Part shown: piece after piece, positions 25,501 to 38,600 of the stretch
Position numbering within the stretch: position 1 is the stretch's first letter
Layout: each line of letters starts with the position of its first letter
Assembly (NCBI RefSeq): GCF_000524195.1
Contig: NW_020170391.1
Coordinates: forward strand, 1,362,938-1,426,937
Source of the DNA: Echinococcus granulosus
Taxonomy: Eukaryota > Platyhelminthes > Cestoda > Cyclophyllidea > Taeniidae
DNA length: 64,000 nt
Reading direction: 5' to 3'
The notes under the pieces: model-generated
Told to the model about the DNA's origin: nothing
What the model saw: the letters and a program-made list of their open reading frames with translations, nothing else
Database searches by the model: none
Program-made: the position numbers and the translations under genes

Positions 25501-28500
25501 AGAAAGCTCGGGTTGTCGCAATAAGAAGGTGGAGCCTCCGCGTTAATCGACATCAAGGGGACGATTTTGCCTGTGATCTTGGGAGTTGGGCGACGCTGTG
25601 CGGTTCTCTTGGGAGGATGGCTGTAACCGCCTGAGAGAATTAATGGAATATTGCATACATAATCCGCACAAATACAATGCCAGAAACGAATACATGTCAA
25701 GCCTGCGACCGCGCGCCCTGCTACGTTACTCACCCTCTTCATAATCATCATCAACAGCAGCAATGCAATCTTTATGATCAGCTGCTTTTGCAGTACTTGC
25801 TGCAGGTGATACGCTTGTAAAATCGGCAAAGGAACACCCCGGCGAAGTCCCCAACAGAGAGGAACTGAAACCTTCCGAGGCAGTCTCCCAGACCTCTACA
25901 TCACTCGCCAATGTGACTGCAAGAAAAATAAGGCATGTGTCCTTCTTTAACACCGATCGACGGGACACATGCATGCCGGTATGGTGTCCACTGCATGCAG
26001 GGAATTGGGACTAGGGAAGACATGCTGCTAGACAACACACATGCGCGTCGCGAGGCTTGATAATGTTGGAAAACGAAGTTATCTGATATCGCTTACTTGA
26101 ATGTGCATGGCTCCGAGATTTCGCAGCAGATACAAAGATGCTGGTTTCGCAAGATTGCACAGCGTCGACAGACCCACTTTGTTGCTGACCACTGGAGGTA
26201 GTGCTACCGTTTGATTCCGTATTTGCTCTACCTTCGCCCCTACTTGTATTGCTGTCGCCGGTAGAAGTGGTGGTGGTAGCAACGGTAGTTGAAGTGACGT
26301 TTGTATTAGAAGGCCCACCCTTAAAATCTTGATCATCATCTTCGTCCGGATGGCGACGGTTAATCTGCCGACGGGTGTTTGCGCGATCGATACGACCGCG
26401 GCGATGAGGCTGCCTTTGGGAGCCACCATGCTGTCCTCTCCGCGCTCTTCCACTGTTACTACCGCCCCGCCGCGGTCTGTGCGAATGATATTGTTGAGAA
26501 TCCGATCCCGTCAGTTGCAGAGGCGTAGTGCCTTGCTCAGAGTCCAAAATTGCGTTGGCACCGACCTCATTCACATCATTTTGAGACTAAAAAATCGGAA
26601 CATTTCACCGCCATGAAAAAGGGGCATATATATCAACCTAAAAACCAGCTACTAGGAAGCATGGATAGTTATGTAATTTTGACCAGTTTTTCGTGCTGAT
26701 GTGCCAAACTGTAGAATCGAAGTATTCATTGCGACAAGAGAAACCCGAGTTTCTGTAACGATTTTTGTAACGTACAAGAAATAGCAGACTTCTAAGGTGC
26801 CGAATACATTTAGCAGATCCCATGAGCGTTGAGAACCCCCAACACCATAAAAACAACATACAATCGTGTTGGTAGTTTCTGGATTTTCATCGATCTTCCG
26901 CTGGTTTGGATGGTGCCCGCGAGGCTTCGCAACATCTTCATGACCACTGTACCGACGGTCGCCAGGACCACTGCGTGGAAAACTCTTTCTGCCTCGACCA
27001 CTACCCGCTGATACGGCAGAGCCCGCCTTTTCAATAGCACGGTCACCTAAAACTCATAGACGTAAAGGCATGGAACGGATTGCTACCATGTTGATTCCTT
27101 TCAAGCCATAATAAGGTCGTTAAACACGTCGAAGAAAGCATTCTGTAAAAGTACGCATTTCAAGTGAACTACAATGAGACGTTTCAACCTTCAAGCATTT
27201 GTAAAATTCCGTAGGAAATCGCATGTATCATCACACTGTCTCCGAAGAGCGACATTGACCACGTTGTTCTTAAGTAAAGCTTCCAGTACTACAATGCTAT
27301 TATGAGTACTAACTGCACATTTTGAAAGACACGAAGTCCCATAACCCATAAATTAAATGGAACACGAAAAAGCAAAATAAACACATTTGAATTTTAACTA
27401 CCTTGTCTATTGTTTTTGCATCCACTGCTTCCACTCTTCCACCTATCCCGCTGATTGTGTGAGGAACACGCTTGCTGTCTACCAAAATCACCATTTTGCT
27501 GTTTACACGCATCATAATCAAGGAGAGCCCCACGATTTGACCTAGACATGCGAGTTGAGCCCCAAACAAGCTGTTGGCGTGGGAAGGTGCCGCTGACAAT
27601 GTCGTCACGACGCCTCGAACTGCCCTGTTGTTCCTCGCTGCAATCACAGACAACAGGCTCGTCAACGGGAAGCTCCTCAGTACGATCATCATCCCTTTCC
27701 AATGCTCGTCGTGTCGAGCGCTTCACCACGTCCCTTTGTGGTGGGCCACGGTTCTGCCGTCCACTACTATTATAGGTTGCGTACCGATGGCCGCCATTCC
27801 TTTCGTCTACAATCAGATTAGAAGTTCATTGGAACATTTAAGCGGTATCCCGCATCAGCATTCTAACACGTACCGTTCGCATTTTTCGAACCGCCGCGGC
27901 TGGATTTGAACTTAGCATAGTTATCACGCGAAGACACAGGAGGAGGGAACGTATCAAAGTCCTTTTCGCTCCATTTACCAGAAAGATTGACTTCCATGAG
28001 CGGAGTAATGTGTGGTTGCTTTTGAACGAGTTGTGGTTGTGAGTTCTGTGGTGGGAAAGACTCGATTGTTGACGGTGCTGGGGGTGTAAATGCAGTGCGC
28101 AAACCCTCAGGATGAGCAGAGATCTGAAGGGGACGACTATTAATTGCTATAGCCCGTGGTAAAGAAGAAACAACCAGTTCCTTATTAGAATCACTCTCCA
28201 TCCGCTTTTCCAGGACTGGAGAACTAGAAGGATGTTGCGTGATGTGAGGTTTTACAGAATGGAAAGGAAGGTGATTGACCACCGATGATTCCCCTATAGT
28301 ATTCCCGTACGAATGTACCGAACTTTCGATAGGACGATCAGGTGGAAGCCCTTGAACGTGACCACTCTTTGGATTTGGCTAGTAGAAAGAATAAGATAAA
28401 ATATGCAAAAACTACCTGTTGATTGAAAGCGTTCATCGCAAAATGATCGGATTTGAAATAAAATCCCTGACTGGTTGGTAATTTTGGAGAGTTAGAGAGC

Positions 28501-30364
28501 GGATATGAAGGATGCATAAATGGAGGCTGACTATTCGTTGAAAAAGGGCCAGAATTCCATGGAGGAGAAAGAGCGCCAGTCAAGTGTGCTTGTGATTTCA
28601 TTTGCGACGCCAAATGACCGTTTCCAGAAGCCACCGAGTGCATTAAACTAGAAAACCCATTATTGTACAAGGCCGCAATCACAGGCTCCATAGTGTGATG
28701 CTGGGGAGAATGATTAACAGGGCCGTGCATGGAGAAGGCGGGAGTACCAGCAATAGCCGCCGTACCAGACTGCATAATCGACTGGGAGAAAACGCTAACA
28801 TCGGTTAGGGTACTTTTCGTCGAATCAATGGACTGATCCTTCCGCTTAGACTCCATAACCTCAGCATCGCTCCGCTTCTTTCTCGCCATCTGTGCCCTAT
28901 TTACAGCCGACTTAAAGGCCAACGTCCGCTCTTCACGCTGAGCCTGGACCTGGGCCTCAGAGGTAGTAAAAGACGTCCGTTGAAGCTGCTCTGACAAAAG
29001 AGCTGCTTCACGACTAGGAAGCACGTCTGGACGGGTGCCGGCGATAGGAGCAGATTCCGCAAATATGCCCTCGTTCGGAGCACAGAAAGATGTGTTGAAA
29101 GAATGCTGCATGGGGGACACGGGATTGAAACAATTAGGTTGATCCCAAGCAGTCCGCGGATATGGCACCTGTGCAGAGACCTGAGGTTGAATAGATGTCG
29201 GTGCCCATGAAGCCACAGATACAACCGATGTTTTTGGAGATTCGTTGGACATCTCAACGACAGGCGTCTTTGATAAATCCTCCTCATCATCACTGAAATT
29301 AATACGTTCTTGAAAGTCTGGTTCCTCCGTCGTTACCGCCGCCCAACCGGTCCGGGGTGCCGTACTTTCATTGGATACAGCCTTGGTTTCAGCTGGTTTC
29401 TCATTAATGCTAACTTCTGTAAGTTCAGGATCTTTGGGAGAAATCGAGTCCGATAATGACTAAAAATAGTGGAAAAAACGGTAAAAATACTGCTTCGTGA
29501 AACTAGAACATTAAGTAACACTAACTGAAGTGGCAGGGCGCTGGTAAAATGGTATCGTGGGCCCTGCAGTTTTCCCAGTCAATGGCCGACCAATATCAGA
29601 AGAGCCGTCACTGAGCGCTTTTATTGGAACGCTTTTCGAGGAACGGAGGGCGAAGAATGCTAAAACAACGGAGTGAAATTGCAGCAATGTGTATCCAAAC
29701 CACGTAGAAATTATTTGGGGAAGAATTACGTTTTTGGGGTGGTTTAACCAAAGCTGCGTGAAAAGATTCAGTACAGGATGAGCGTTTAGAGTCACCATTG
29801 TCCTTCTCTGAGGCTTCAGCAACACCCTCGAGAAGAGAAGCAGTAGCTGTTATTTTTGGGTCACTTTTGGACGAGTTCTCCGAAGTAGTAATAGTGGAGG
29901 ATCCAGTGCCCCAACCAGAACCTCCCGGCGGAACAATGTTTATTTTTGTATCCTGGCCACCCATTTCAGCCTTGATACTCGGGACCCACGGGGGCGGTGG
30001 AGGATTACGCCTAGTCCCTTGCAGTTTACCAACAAGCTGAAGGCCTCCGCTTCGAAGAGCTTCAAAGTCAAATACAAAAGATGACACTGAAGAGCACATT
30101 CTAAATAGATAATATCATGCAGAGAGACAAAGGTTCGGCAGGTCACCTTGACAAAGTATTTAGTAAAAATCGGTGCTCGAAGCATCCACAAGAAAATCAA
30201 AGCTGCCCAGCACGAAGAAAATGCACAAAACAAAATACATCTGCATAAAAACACTTACTAGGTTTTGACTGAATTTCACTAGCATTTCCTCTGTATACCA
30301 AGTTAATATTTGACTGTGCAAACTTTCCCTTTGGCTTGTCTATTCTTGAAAACTTCGTGTTCAT
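22600..30364 (-). CDS. PRRC2: PRRC2/BAT2-like protein
   Basis: PRRC2 proteins are long, disordered proteins bound to RNA granules and translation initiation factors. Fourteen exons join with consistent phases: 30259-30364, 29730-30086, 29526-29659, 28416-29459, 27874-28378, 27402-27806, 26862-27046, 26097-26586, 25734-25916, 25264-25630, 24616-25117, 23795-24421, 23039-23620 and 22600-22866; total 1917 aa. N-terminal BAT2 domain marks are NINLVYRGNASEIQSKP, GLQLVGKLQGTRRNPPPPPW and INFSDDEED. A central VEVWETASEGF matches the family's WETASE signature. RGG-like and Arg/Gly-rich blocks lie around exon 8. Exon 12 encodes a Q run and exon 13 Pro/Ala/His-rich sequence. Intron 4 is 37 nt. An acceptor AG ends one base before the ATG. 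Vertebrates have three paralogues; A, B or C cannot be chosen here. Confidence 0.93.
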
Positions 30365-32605
30365 TCTAGAATGATATAGGGTAAAAAAGAATGAGCTATC
30401 CTTTTCGAAAATTGCAAAGTTTATCAAGAGCCAAAAACAAGAAATAACGCAAAGACAGAAAACCCAACGCTTTACAATAAAGCCGCCCTAACAACAATGG
30501 AGTGCGAAAGCATGATAAATATAAACAAAAAATGATTTAAAGCTAATATTATTCAAAATCAAATTTGCTAAAACATCTAACAAATTAATCTTAAAGTGCT
30601 GCATGCTCTTTTTTAATGCTAAAAAAACCAAAAATTTAATTGATCTATGGCATAAATGTTATTGTTCTTCAAAACCGAGCAGTACTACTTTAGTCCCAAC
30701 TAAATCCGAAGTTTGCTATGATTAAATTTGTGTAGACCAAACTCAAAGATCACCCTGATACTTCCTACAAAGGAGTTATGCAATACGATGGCAAAATATT
30801 CACTTTATGCATTTAAAAACGGCACGGGCTTTTGACATAAAACAGTGCTCTTTACCTTAACCAAGGGTTAAAGTGAAAGAGTCCAAAAGAGTTAGGGATA
30901 ATGAGATATAACGAAGGCCACAGAGCCCATGTATATCAATTTGCCATAGTTCTACATTCCCGTAAAAACAAACGCCTTGCTTCACAAATAATCAACAAAT
31001 TATGCAGGAACTTTTAATTTAGTAAAATTGACAATAAGGCACAAACTATTCTATTTAGAGAGAAATAATGAGGCAAACAGTTAGGATTAGGGCATGAATG
31101 GCAATAATTTTTAAAGTATAGACGCTTAGTAAAACGTAAACATATATTAATTAAAAATAAGTGAAAAAATGCAAATCAACCCAAGCATTTCTAAAGTAAT
31201 AACAAGCCGCACAGGTACAAAAAAGTTGTCAGAAACAGCAGTAAGACTATGCAATTGTTTTAACATAGTAGATTGCTAAAGCGTAGCGTCCCGAGACTCC
31301 ATGAAGACGAAATAAGACACAATACTCGGGCAGAATATATATATTCAGCACGGAGAAGGTGTCTGGGCTATTGGCTTGGCCCAAAAGGCCAGCCCACCCA
31401 GCGAGGTACAAGGGGGCTAGTTCGAAGTACAAAAGTGGCACCTCACCAGAACCAAGGGATAAACCACTATCGTATTACAAAAGCAAGGGCATACGTCAGA
31501 AAACACAAATTCTCAACGTTAATGGCAAAAGTCGGCTAGCCGTCAAACCCTTTTTAATGTGCATCTATGTGAAGTTTAAAAACTGCAGTTGGTGCTTTTC
31601 TGTCATAAGATAGACGTTTGGATTTGCCAAAGGAAAAAGGGGAGTCACAAATTCGTTATAGATTTTCAGGGATCTAAAACCGATCAAACTAGTGCGAAAA
31701 ATCCATCTACAATACGAAAAAAATAATATATTATGATCACGACAAAACTCTCCTGAGGTATTAAAGATTTGTGGTGCTTCAACAGATCGTTTACATCTGC
31801 TCTCTAATTTGAAATCACTTAAGGCCCCTCAAATTCCACACTTTTTCGTCGGTATGCTCTTGGAGATTAACCAATGGCTCTAGCTGCTTTGCCTATCGGA
31901 AACGCTTTTCCTGCTGTGCTACAACTATCTCTTGCGTCTTCATGAGGCCACAGAGCTGTTCAGGTGAAAAGTTAATTAATCTAGCTTTTGGGTTGTTGAT
32001 TGTCTCTGACACTTGCAAACTATAGGCATATTTAAGTTGTTTAGTTTTTAACACTTAACTTATTTACTATTAAAATCTTAACTGTCTTAGTGCTATGAGT
32101 TTTGGTCTATTCCGCAACTACTGCACAAACCTGCATTTGTTCAGGTCGCGCAAATTTTACCCAAAATCCTTAAAATAGATTTAACCAAACTTCGTGACCC
32201 ATTTTGTGATATACTTTTGCTATAACATTTAGAAATGTCTGTACACCCTAAATACGTTTTAACGCATTGGAATTATTAGTTGAAGCTTATGCTCCGGTTC
32301 GTCCAAAGTGTGGAAGTTTTATCCTTTCCGTTGGTGGGCTGTAAATCTTACTTTTCTACACAATGTATTTTTGCAACCGTCGCTTTGCACATAATGCATA
32401 TAGCTGTTGCGTATCCATATTTTATTTCTCTCTACATCCTGAAACATTCTCACATCACGCGGCACACTTTTTTATTCCCTTAGTAGTTCCATGCTTTTAT
32501 GTATATTTACCTCGTTGGCTATGCCAGAAATTTTGATCGTAATACGTGAAATATCGCATGTATGAATATTACTGACACTTGCATTCATGCGTTTTATCCT
32601 AGGAA
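30365..32605. other. Shared upstream region, PRRC2 / coiled-coil gene
   Basis: This is a 2.2-kb AT-rich spacer between divergent genes, containing LTR-like copy 2. Outside that element no exon was recognised. TTTTATCCTAG ends three bases before the coiled-coil ATG. Confidence 0.5.
31282..31479 (+). mobile_element. Solo LTR-like element, copy 2
   Basis: This 198-bp copy has the same length as copy 1, on the plus strand. It starts CGTAGCG (first base changed from T) and ends TATTACA. It is flanked by AAAG at 31278-31281 and 31480-31483, a perfect 4-bp target duplication different from the other copies. It sits between the divergent PRRC2 and coiled-coil genes, 917 bp from the PRRC2 ATG, so it may affect their shared regulatory region. 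Confidence 0.85.
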
Positions 32606-35600
32606 ATGTCTCGTGAGGTCAGCAAACCCATTCGTATTAATAATCCCGCCTCTGAAAGCTTCCACGATGACGATGATATTGCGGCTGCCCAAAATCCACT
32701 GTGTCTGGTCCAAAACATTAGTGAGTCCCCAGATGTCACACAAAAGGTTTGTGCCTGTAATTTTCACTATTTTTTGTTTTCATTTGATAGAAGCTCATGT
32801 CTGATATACGTAAGCTAACGCTCAAAGTGAGCGAGTTGGAAAATTTCTGTGATGACTGTGAGAGTGAAAAGCAGGAGTTGTTACAAACTAAACTTGAACA
32901 TGAAAGGGAGATATCTGCACTTGAAGAAAAGTGTCGAATCAAGGAAAGGGAACTGGTTGAACTTCGTGACGCATGCAACGAATTGCATATTTGTCAGATT
33001 GACAATGAAAAATTGAAGGCAGAAATAGAACGGTTTGTTTTTTTGGTTTCTCATTTAATGGGTTCAAATGCCTCACCCAGTCTTCTTGTTTCAGATTGAT
33101 AGCCGCGCTGAAGAGTTCTCAGGAAATTAATGAGGCAGTCGAAGTTTTGAAAAGAGAAAACGATGAATTAACCAAGGAAAATACCATGTTTGATAACAAA
33201 GTAGGATCCATTTGCAGTCATCTTTTATAATTGGTCGATTTATATTTGTAAAAAACCACATACTTTCAGATAAAGCTTCTGGAGTCGGAGGTTGCCAAAT
33301 GGAAAACTAATAGTGAATGGAAAAAGCAGTATGAACAAGTCAAGGACGCTCTAGAAAAAGCTGAGAAGGAAGTGAGCCTTTTACATAATTTGATTTCTTC
33401 CCCTGTGTGTATTTTACTAGTACTCATGCCAGACACATTGTCTTCTAGCTCTTCGAGTTTGTGAAAGAGAGCGAGCACACCAAGGCGGTGTCGGAGGTGG
33501 AATTGATGAGATCACGGCAGAACCACTCTCAGCCGGTACAATGGGCGACAATTTCCTGCTTACGTTGCACGTGCACTTGCCACCATCGTGCTTTCCAGTT
33601 TTCTCAAATCGGTGAAGACTCAAGACCTCCCTATGGCCCTAGTGACGGTGTCGGCGACTTTTGCAGCACCTCGTCTCCTTCCTCCCAGCCCCCGGAGTCC
33701 ACACAGAACATGGGTGAAATCTCCGTGGTCGATGTGTCACTATGGAGAGACACTCGCTCCAGTGGGTGTATCGATATTGAATCGGTGTTAGCTAAAAGCA
33801 CGTCCTTGCGTTAGTGTTTTTCATGCGTTTTTTGTCTTATGATTAGGTTTAACTCAATCAGATGCTACTGGTGAGTGTTTGGGGGAGATAATGGCCCAGG
33901 ACACCAAAGTCCAGGATCTGCAAACCCAGTTAAATGTTGCTCGTAATGAGGTGAATCCCTATTTTTCATAATATTTTTTAGTCTTTATCATCAATCTTAT
34001 TGTCCTCGGACCTGATAGGGCATAGCGACAGCAATACTTTGCTCAGTCATCTTTTTCTTACTGAAATACCGTGCATGTAAATCTACTCAACAACCACAGC
34101 TGCTTTCTACGCTAATAGGAACCCATTATGGTGTGTGTAGGTGGATCGCCTCAATGTGGAACTATCTCGAATCTCAACTCAACATAAAACCCTATCGAAT
34201 AAATACAAATCGGAGCTAGAAAGCCTAGAAGCACGAATATGTGATCTGAATTCGGAGAGGGAAACCCTCCTTACTGATTTGAAGGCGAAGTGTTTAACCC
34301 TCGAAACGGTGAACGACGAAGTATCTATCCTTTCATCTCAACTGAAGATCACATCATCTGAATTGACGGCGGTAAAAACGGAAGCAAACCATCTTAAAAA
34401 TGAGCTGGATCGCACTTTGCACAAACTGGATGAATCCGAAATGGATAAGCTTGGTCTCAGCGACAAATTGAATTGTTTTGAGTGTGAATTGGCCCAGTTT
34501 CTTGAAAAGGAGAAGGAATTTAAAGAAGTTAAACTTGGACTTGAGGAACAGTTGAATGTTGCACAAGCGGAAATAAGAAGTTTACGAAGTGAGAATAAAG
34601 AAACAGCTGCTGCCCTGGAAAATAAACTTGATGACTTGATGAGGCAATTATCCGAAACACAAAGTCAACTTAAGTCCAATGAGATCCTTAGGACCGAACT
34701 TTCTGATTACTTGGATTCGCTGCAGAATGAGGGGAAGAGGCTGGGTGAGGAAAAAGTTATACTCTCCGAACAATTGGCGCTTTCCAAAAAGGCGGCAGAT
34801 GACTTCAGTGCCAGACTGCAGGAAGCGATTACCGACCTAGAGGAGAAAGCAAGTCTGGTGGAGCATTTGAAACTGGAACGTGTGAAGTTGATAGAAGCAA
34901 GTGATACAGCCCACGAGGAGCTATCGAAGGTGAAGTCTGAACTGTCTCGAGCCCGGGAGGAGGTTGCTCGTTTATCCGATGAGCTGAATGATAACGATGA
35001 CGCTGGTATACGAGTTGAACAATTGGAGTCGTCCCTCAGAACCCGTGATTCCAATATCGCATCGCTGAACCAATTGATTTGTGAAAATGATGCTGTCATT
35101 TCGCGTTTGACGGAAGAAAAAAGCCGTCTTGAGGTAATTACCCGTGCTCTGAAAGTTGACTTAGAAGCGCAAACATCTACTTGTAATTTGTTAATTGAAG
35201 AGCGTGATAAGGCACTAAACGACTGTGATAAACGTACTCAAGAAATCACAGATGAAAAAAAGCGCTTTCTTAGACACATGAATGCATTGGAGTCAGATCT
35301 AGTGAAGCACACGCGAGTGAATAAGGAACTGAGCGAAAAATGTGCATCTACGGAACAGGATCTTTCGAATTTACAGCAAAAATTGTCTTTAATACAGGAT
35401 GAAGCAGTCCGCTTATCGGAAACTAATCAATGTCTGATTGATGACAACGCTAAGCTTGCAGAGGAGAAAGTAAACCTTAAGCAGCTTCTCGAAGAAGAAT
35501 CTTCCCTTATAGCAAATTTACGCAACGAGAATGGTGCCTTGACGATGGAGATTTCAAAGTTGAAGTTAGACGCAGAAAAGTACCAACAGGAGATAGTCGA

Positions 35601-38600
35601 GACCTACGGCGAAAAGTCAATCATGACAGAAAAGTTAGAGAGTCGTACCATTGAGTCAATGAACCTGGAAGCGCAACTGACTGATCTCCGGAATCAGGTA
35701 CTTTTCTCTGCTAAAACTTTTGTAAACAGATTTCGCTTAAAACAACCATTTATGCACCTATCAGATGCTTTCATCAACTGTTGCTTACGTCACTTCTGAG
35801 CCTTTTAATAGAGAAATATGGGAGACTTATCCGAAATCGCAACTGATTTTTAGTTGGCACTGGTGACGGCAGATCAGGAGAGACTCTTAGGGAGCAATAC
35901 GGAGCTCAGCGCGACTGTGGCAGTGATGGAAGCAGACCGATCGCATCTAGAGAGTCAGCTTGGCGAGATGCGACGGAAGTATGCAGAAGCGATGGCAGTG
36001 GGGGCACAGCACGAAGAAGCTAACCATCTGCTGGAGGAAAACGTGAAGCGCCTGCGAACCGACTTCTTGGCTGCCGAGCAGCGCTTGGCCGAGGCTCGCC
36101 AATCTGCCTCTGTTGCTGCCTTGCATCGTCAGTTTGCAGAGAATGAGTGCTCTCGTCTCCTCAAGTTTATCGAAGTGAGCTGAGGTCTATTGCGGATGCT
36201 ACCTTCAAGATTCCATTACGATTTGATTCGCTAGATTTCCATTTTTGATTTTAACTAATGCAAAATTAACGTCATAGGGACTTGAGCTGCGCCTGGACTC
36301 CGCGACAACAGAGCGGTTAGCTTGTGAAGAGCGTGTGGCGGCAGAAGTTGTGCGCTGTCGCCAGTTGGAGGGGTCACTGAACGAAAAGGACACCGTAATA
36401 AGTGCTCTCCGGCACCAGCTTAACCAACTCGACGCTCAGTGGAAGTCGGCTCAGGAGATGGAGGCGTCGACTCTAACTAAATATCTTAAATCCAGGACGG
36501 CTCACAACGAGGCGGAGAAGCGTCTTGCTTTGCTCGAATCCAGCTCTTCTATTATTGGGGACAGAAAAAGAAGTATGGGCGGTATTGCATAATAATTTTG
36601 CATTACTAAACATAACTACTTAAGTACAGGTAATCCCACTGTTTTGGGTTTCGCAAATGCGTTAGTGTCTTGAGAAGTGAAAATAGGTAGTCCTATGTAG
36701 TTGTTTTGGTAGAAAAGTAAATTATTCTTGTAGACTTTGGGAGTTCGGATCATATATCACGCAATCCACCGAACGCAGAAGTTGTTCTTACCCCGATGAC
36801 AATGAGCGAGTTCCCTGAACTCCCCTCTTTGAGGAGGCACTCCGATGGTACAACTCCCCACAGTTTGCGTAAAAGCCGCAGTCATCATGAGCAGCCTTCG
36901 GGAGGTCTGCGAAGTGTCGCCGATATGGTCAGTTCAGCGGGAGAAAAGGGCAATCTGCACAAACCACATTTTGAAGTGGGTTGTCAAGTTATTGTTGATG
37001 GGGCATATTTTCAAAATGCTCACCACTGGGTTGCGTATACCTGAGGTTCTTATCTGTATTAATTTAAAGTCCGTTTTTCAGAATGAAAGGAAATTTAGGC
37101 AATCGCCGCCGTTTGGAGATATGTTCCCGGCACCTCTTCAGGGTAAAATTGTCTTTTTATCTATTAACAATTAATTATAGGACACGGAATTAATAAGTTC
37201 TAGTAATTTCTTCGGTTTTGTAAATTTCATTCTTTTTTGTGCAATCAAATAACTACTAGGTTTCATCTAATAACCGAGTTTTTCTGCCAGATGACGTATT
37301 TATTTTTCACATTACATCTTCGGGGTGTTAAATCGTGGTCTTAATTCCCAAACACCCTTAGGGGTTGTACGTCCACAAGGTGTGGAGCCCTCGAGTCCGG
37401 AAACTCGGGAGGTGACCTTCGAATCGTGTTCAGGGGAGGAGAGGGGTCGTATGGTTGAGGGCGAAAGTGTCCCTGCTCCCTCTTTCTCTCCACCATTGCA
37501 CTTCATTCACATCAAGGACTTCGCTTTGTGCACCCCACTATTTGACCAGGAGACGGATACCCTCAAGGATAAAAGTCGGCTTGTGGTCAGTCCAATTAGT
37601 CCGCAGGAATTTGAGCAGTCATCCTCGAATAACGTTGTTTTAACGACCAAAAGACCTATCCATGTCGCCGAAACAGTGGAACTACCGAGGTGTGCTTCAG
37701 GTGAGGTGACCTTGCTTTATTTGTGAATCAAGGGCGTTACTTTGGCCTCGTTTACCGTAACTGTCACCTTATTAACAAAATTTGTTAAGCATTAGTTGGT
37801 GATCAAAGTGTATTCAAGTTAAAGCCATTGACTCGATTGCACGCAATTTGCCATAAATTCGACGAAACTAGGTATTTTTTGATTTGCCTTCTGTCGGAAT
37901 GGTTTGTTCACCATTATTTGCGTAGTGGCAAGCGCATTTAACCATTTGAAAGGCGTCACAAACTGTTCAAATCCAACTTCTCTGCGATTAGCACAAAATG
38001 AGCCGTACCTTAGTGGCTGTGATGTCAGCCTAAAAGATTTACTTCTTATACACCTCAAAGCTGCAAGCAACGCAACAAACACTGATACCGACACGGTTTC
38101 CGAATTGGAGGGTTGGCCGCCGTACAGCAATTGTGCAGCCCCACTCAGCCCCCAGGCTTTACGCGGGAATAGAATATTCACAGTTCCGACCCCATTTGAA
38201 TTTCATTATCGCCGCCTTCGGCGTCTGCTGATCGCCCCTGCAGCGGAGGAGATGGACGTAGAAACGGCCGCGAGCTGCCTCGAGGCCAAATCCATCCTTG
38301 GAGGTAGTCGCGCAAAGCGGTTTGGCATGCACTTGCCCTCCCTTGTTTTCCCTCCTTTTTCAAACCTATGCATTTTAAGACTACATTCATTTCCAAGTGT
38401 CACGCATGTTAACCTGTTTCTAGACGACTTCTCGCAACACATCTCGAATCTTGCAGAAACTCCATGCCCACATATGGATGAGAAACCATCCACCAATAGT
38501 CACATCGTCGCAGCTTCTTCCGAGCGACAAAATCAGGTATTATCATCCGAACTCTCTCTACTGATTAGTCGAAGTTATAAATTTCCACATCACTGCTTTC

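Noticed and set aside
33061..33094. GGTTCAAAT resembling a tRNA B box
   Set aside because: There is no matching A box or cloverleaf. It lies in a 62-nt intron of the coiled-coil gene. No tRNA was found anywhere in the window.
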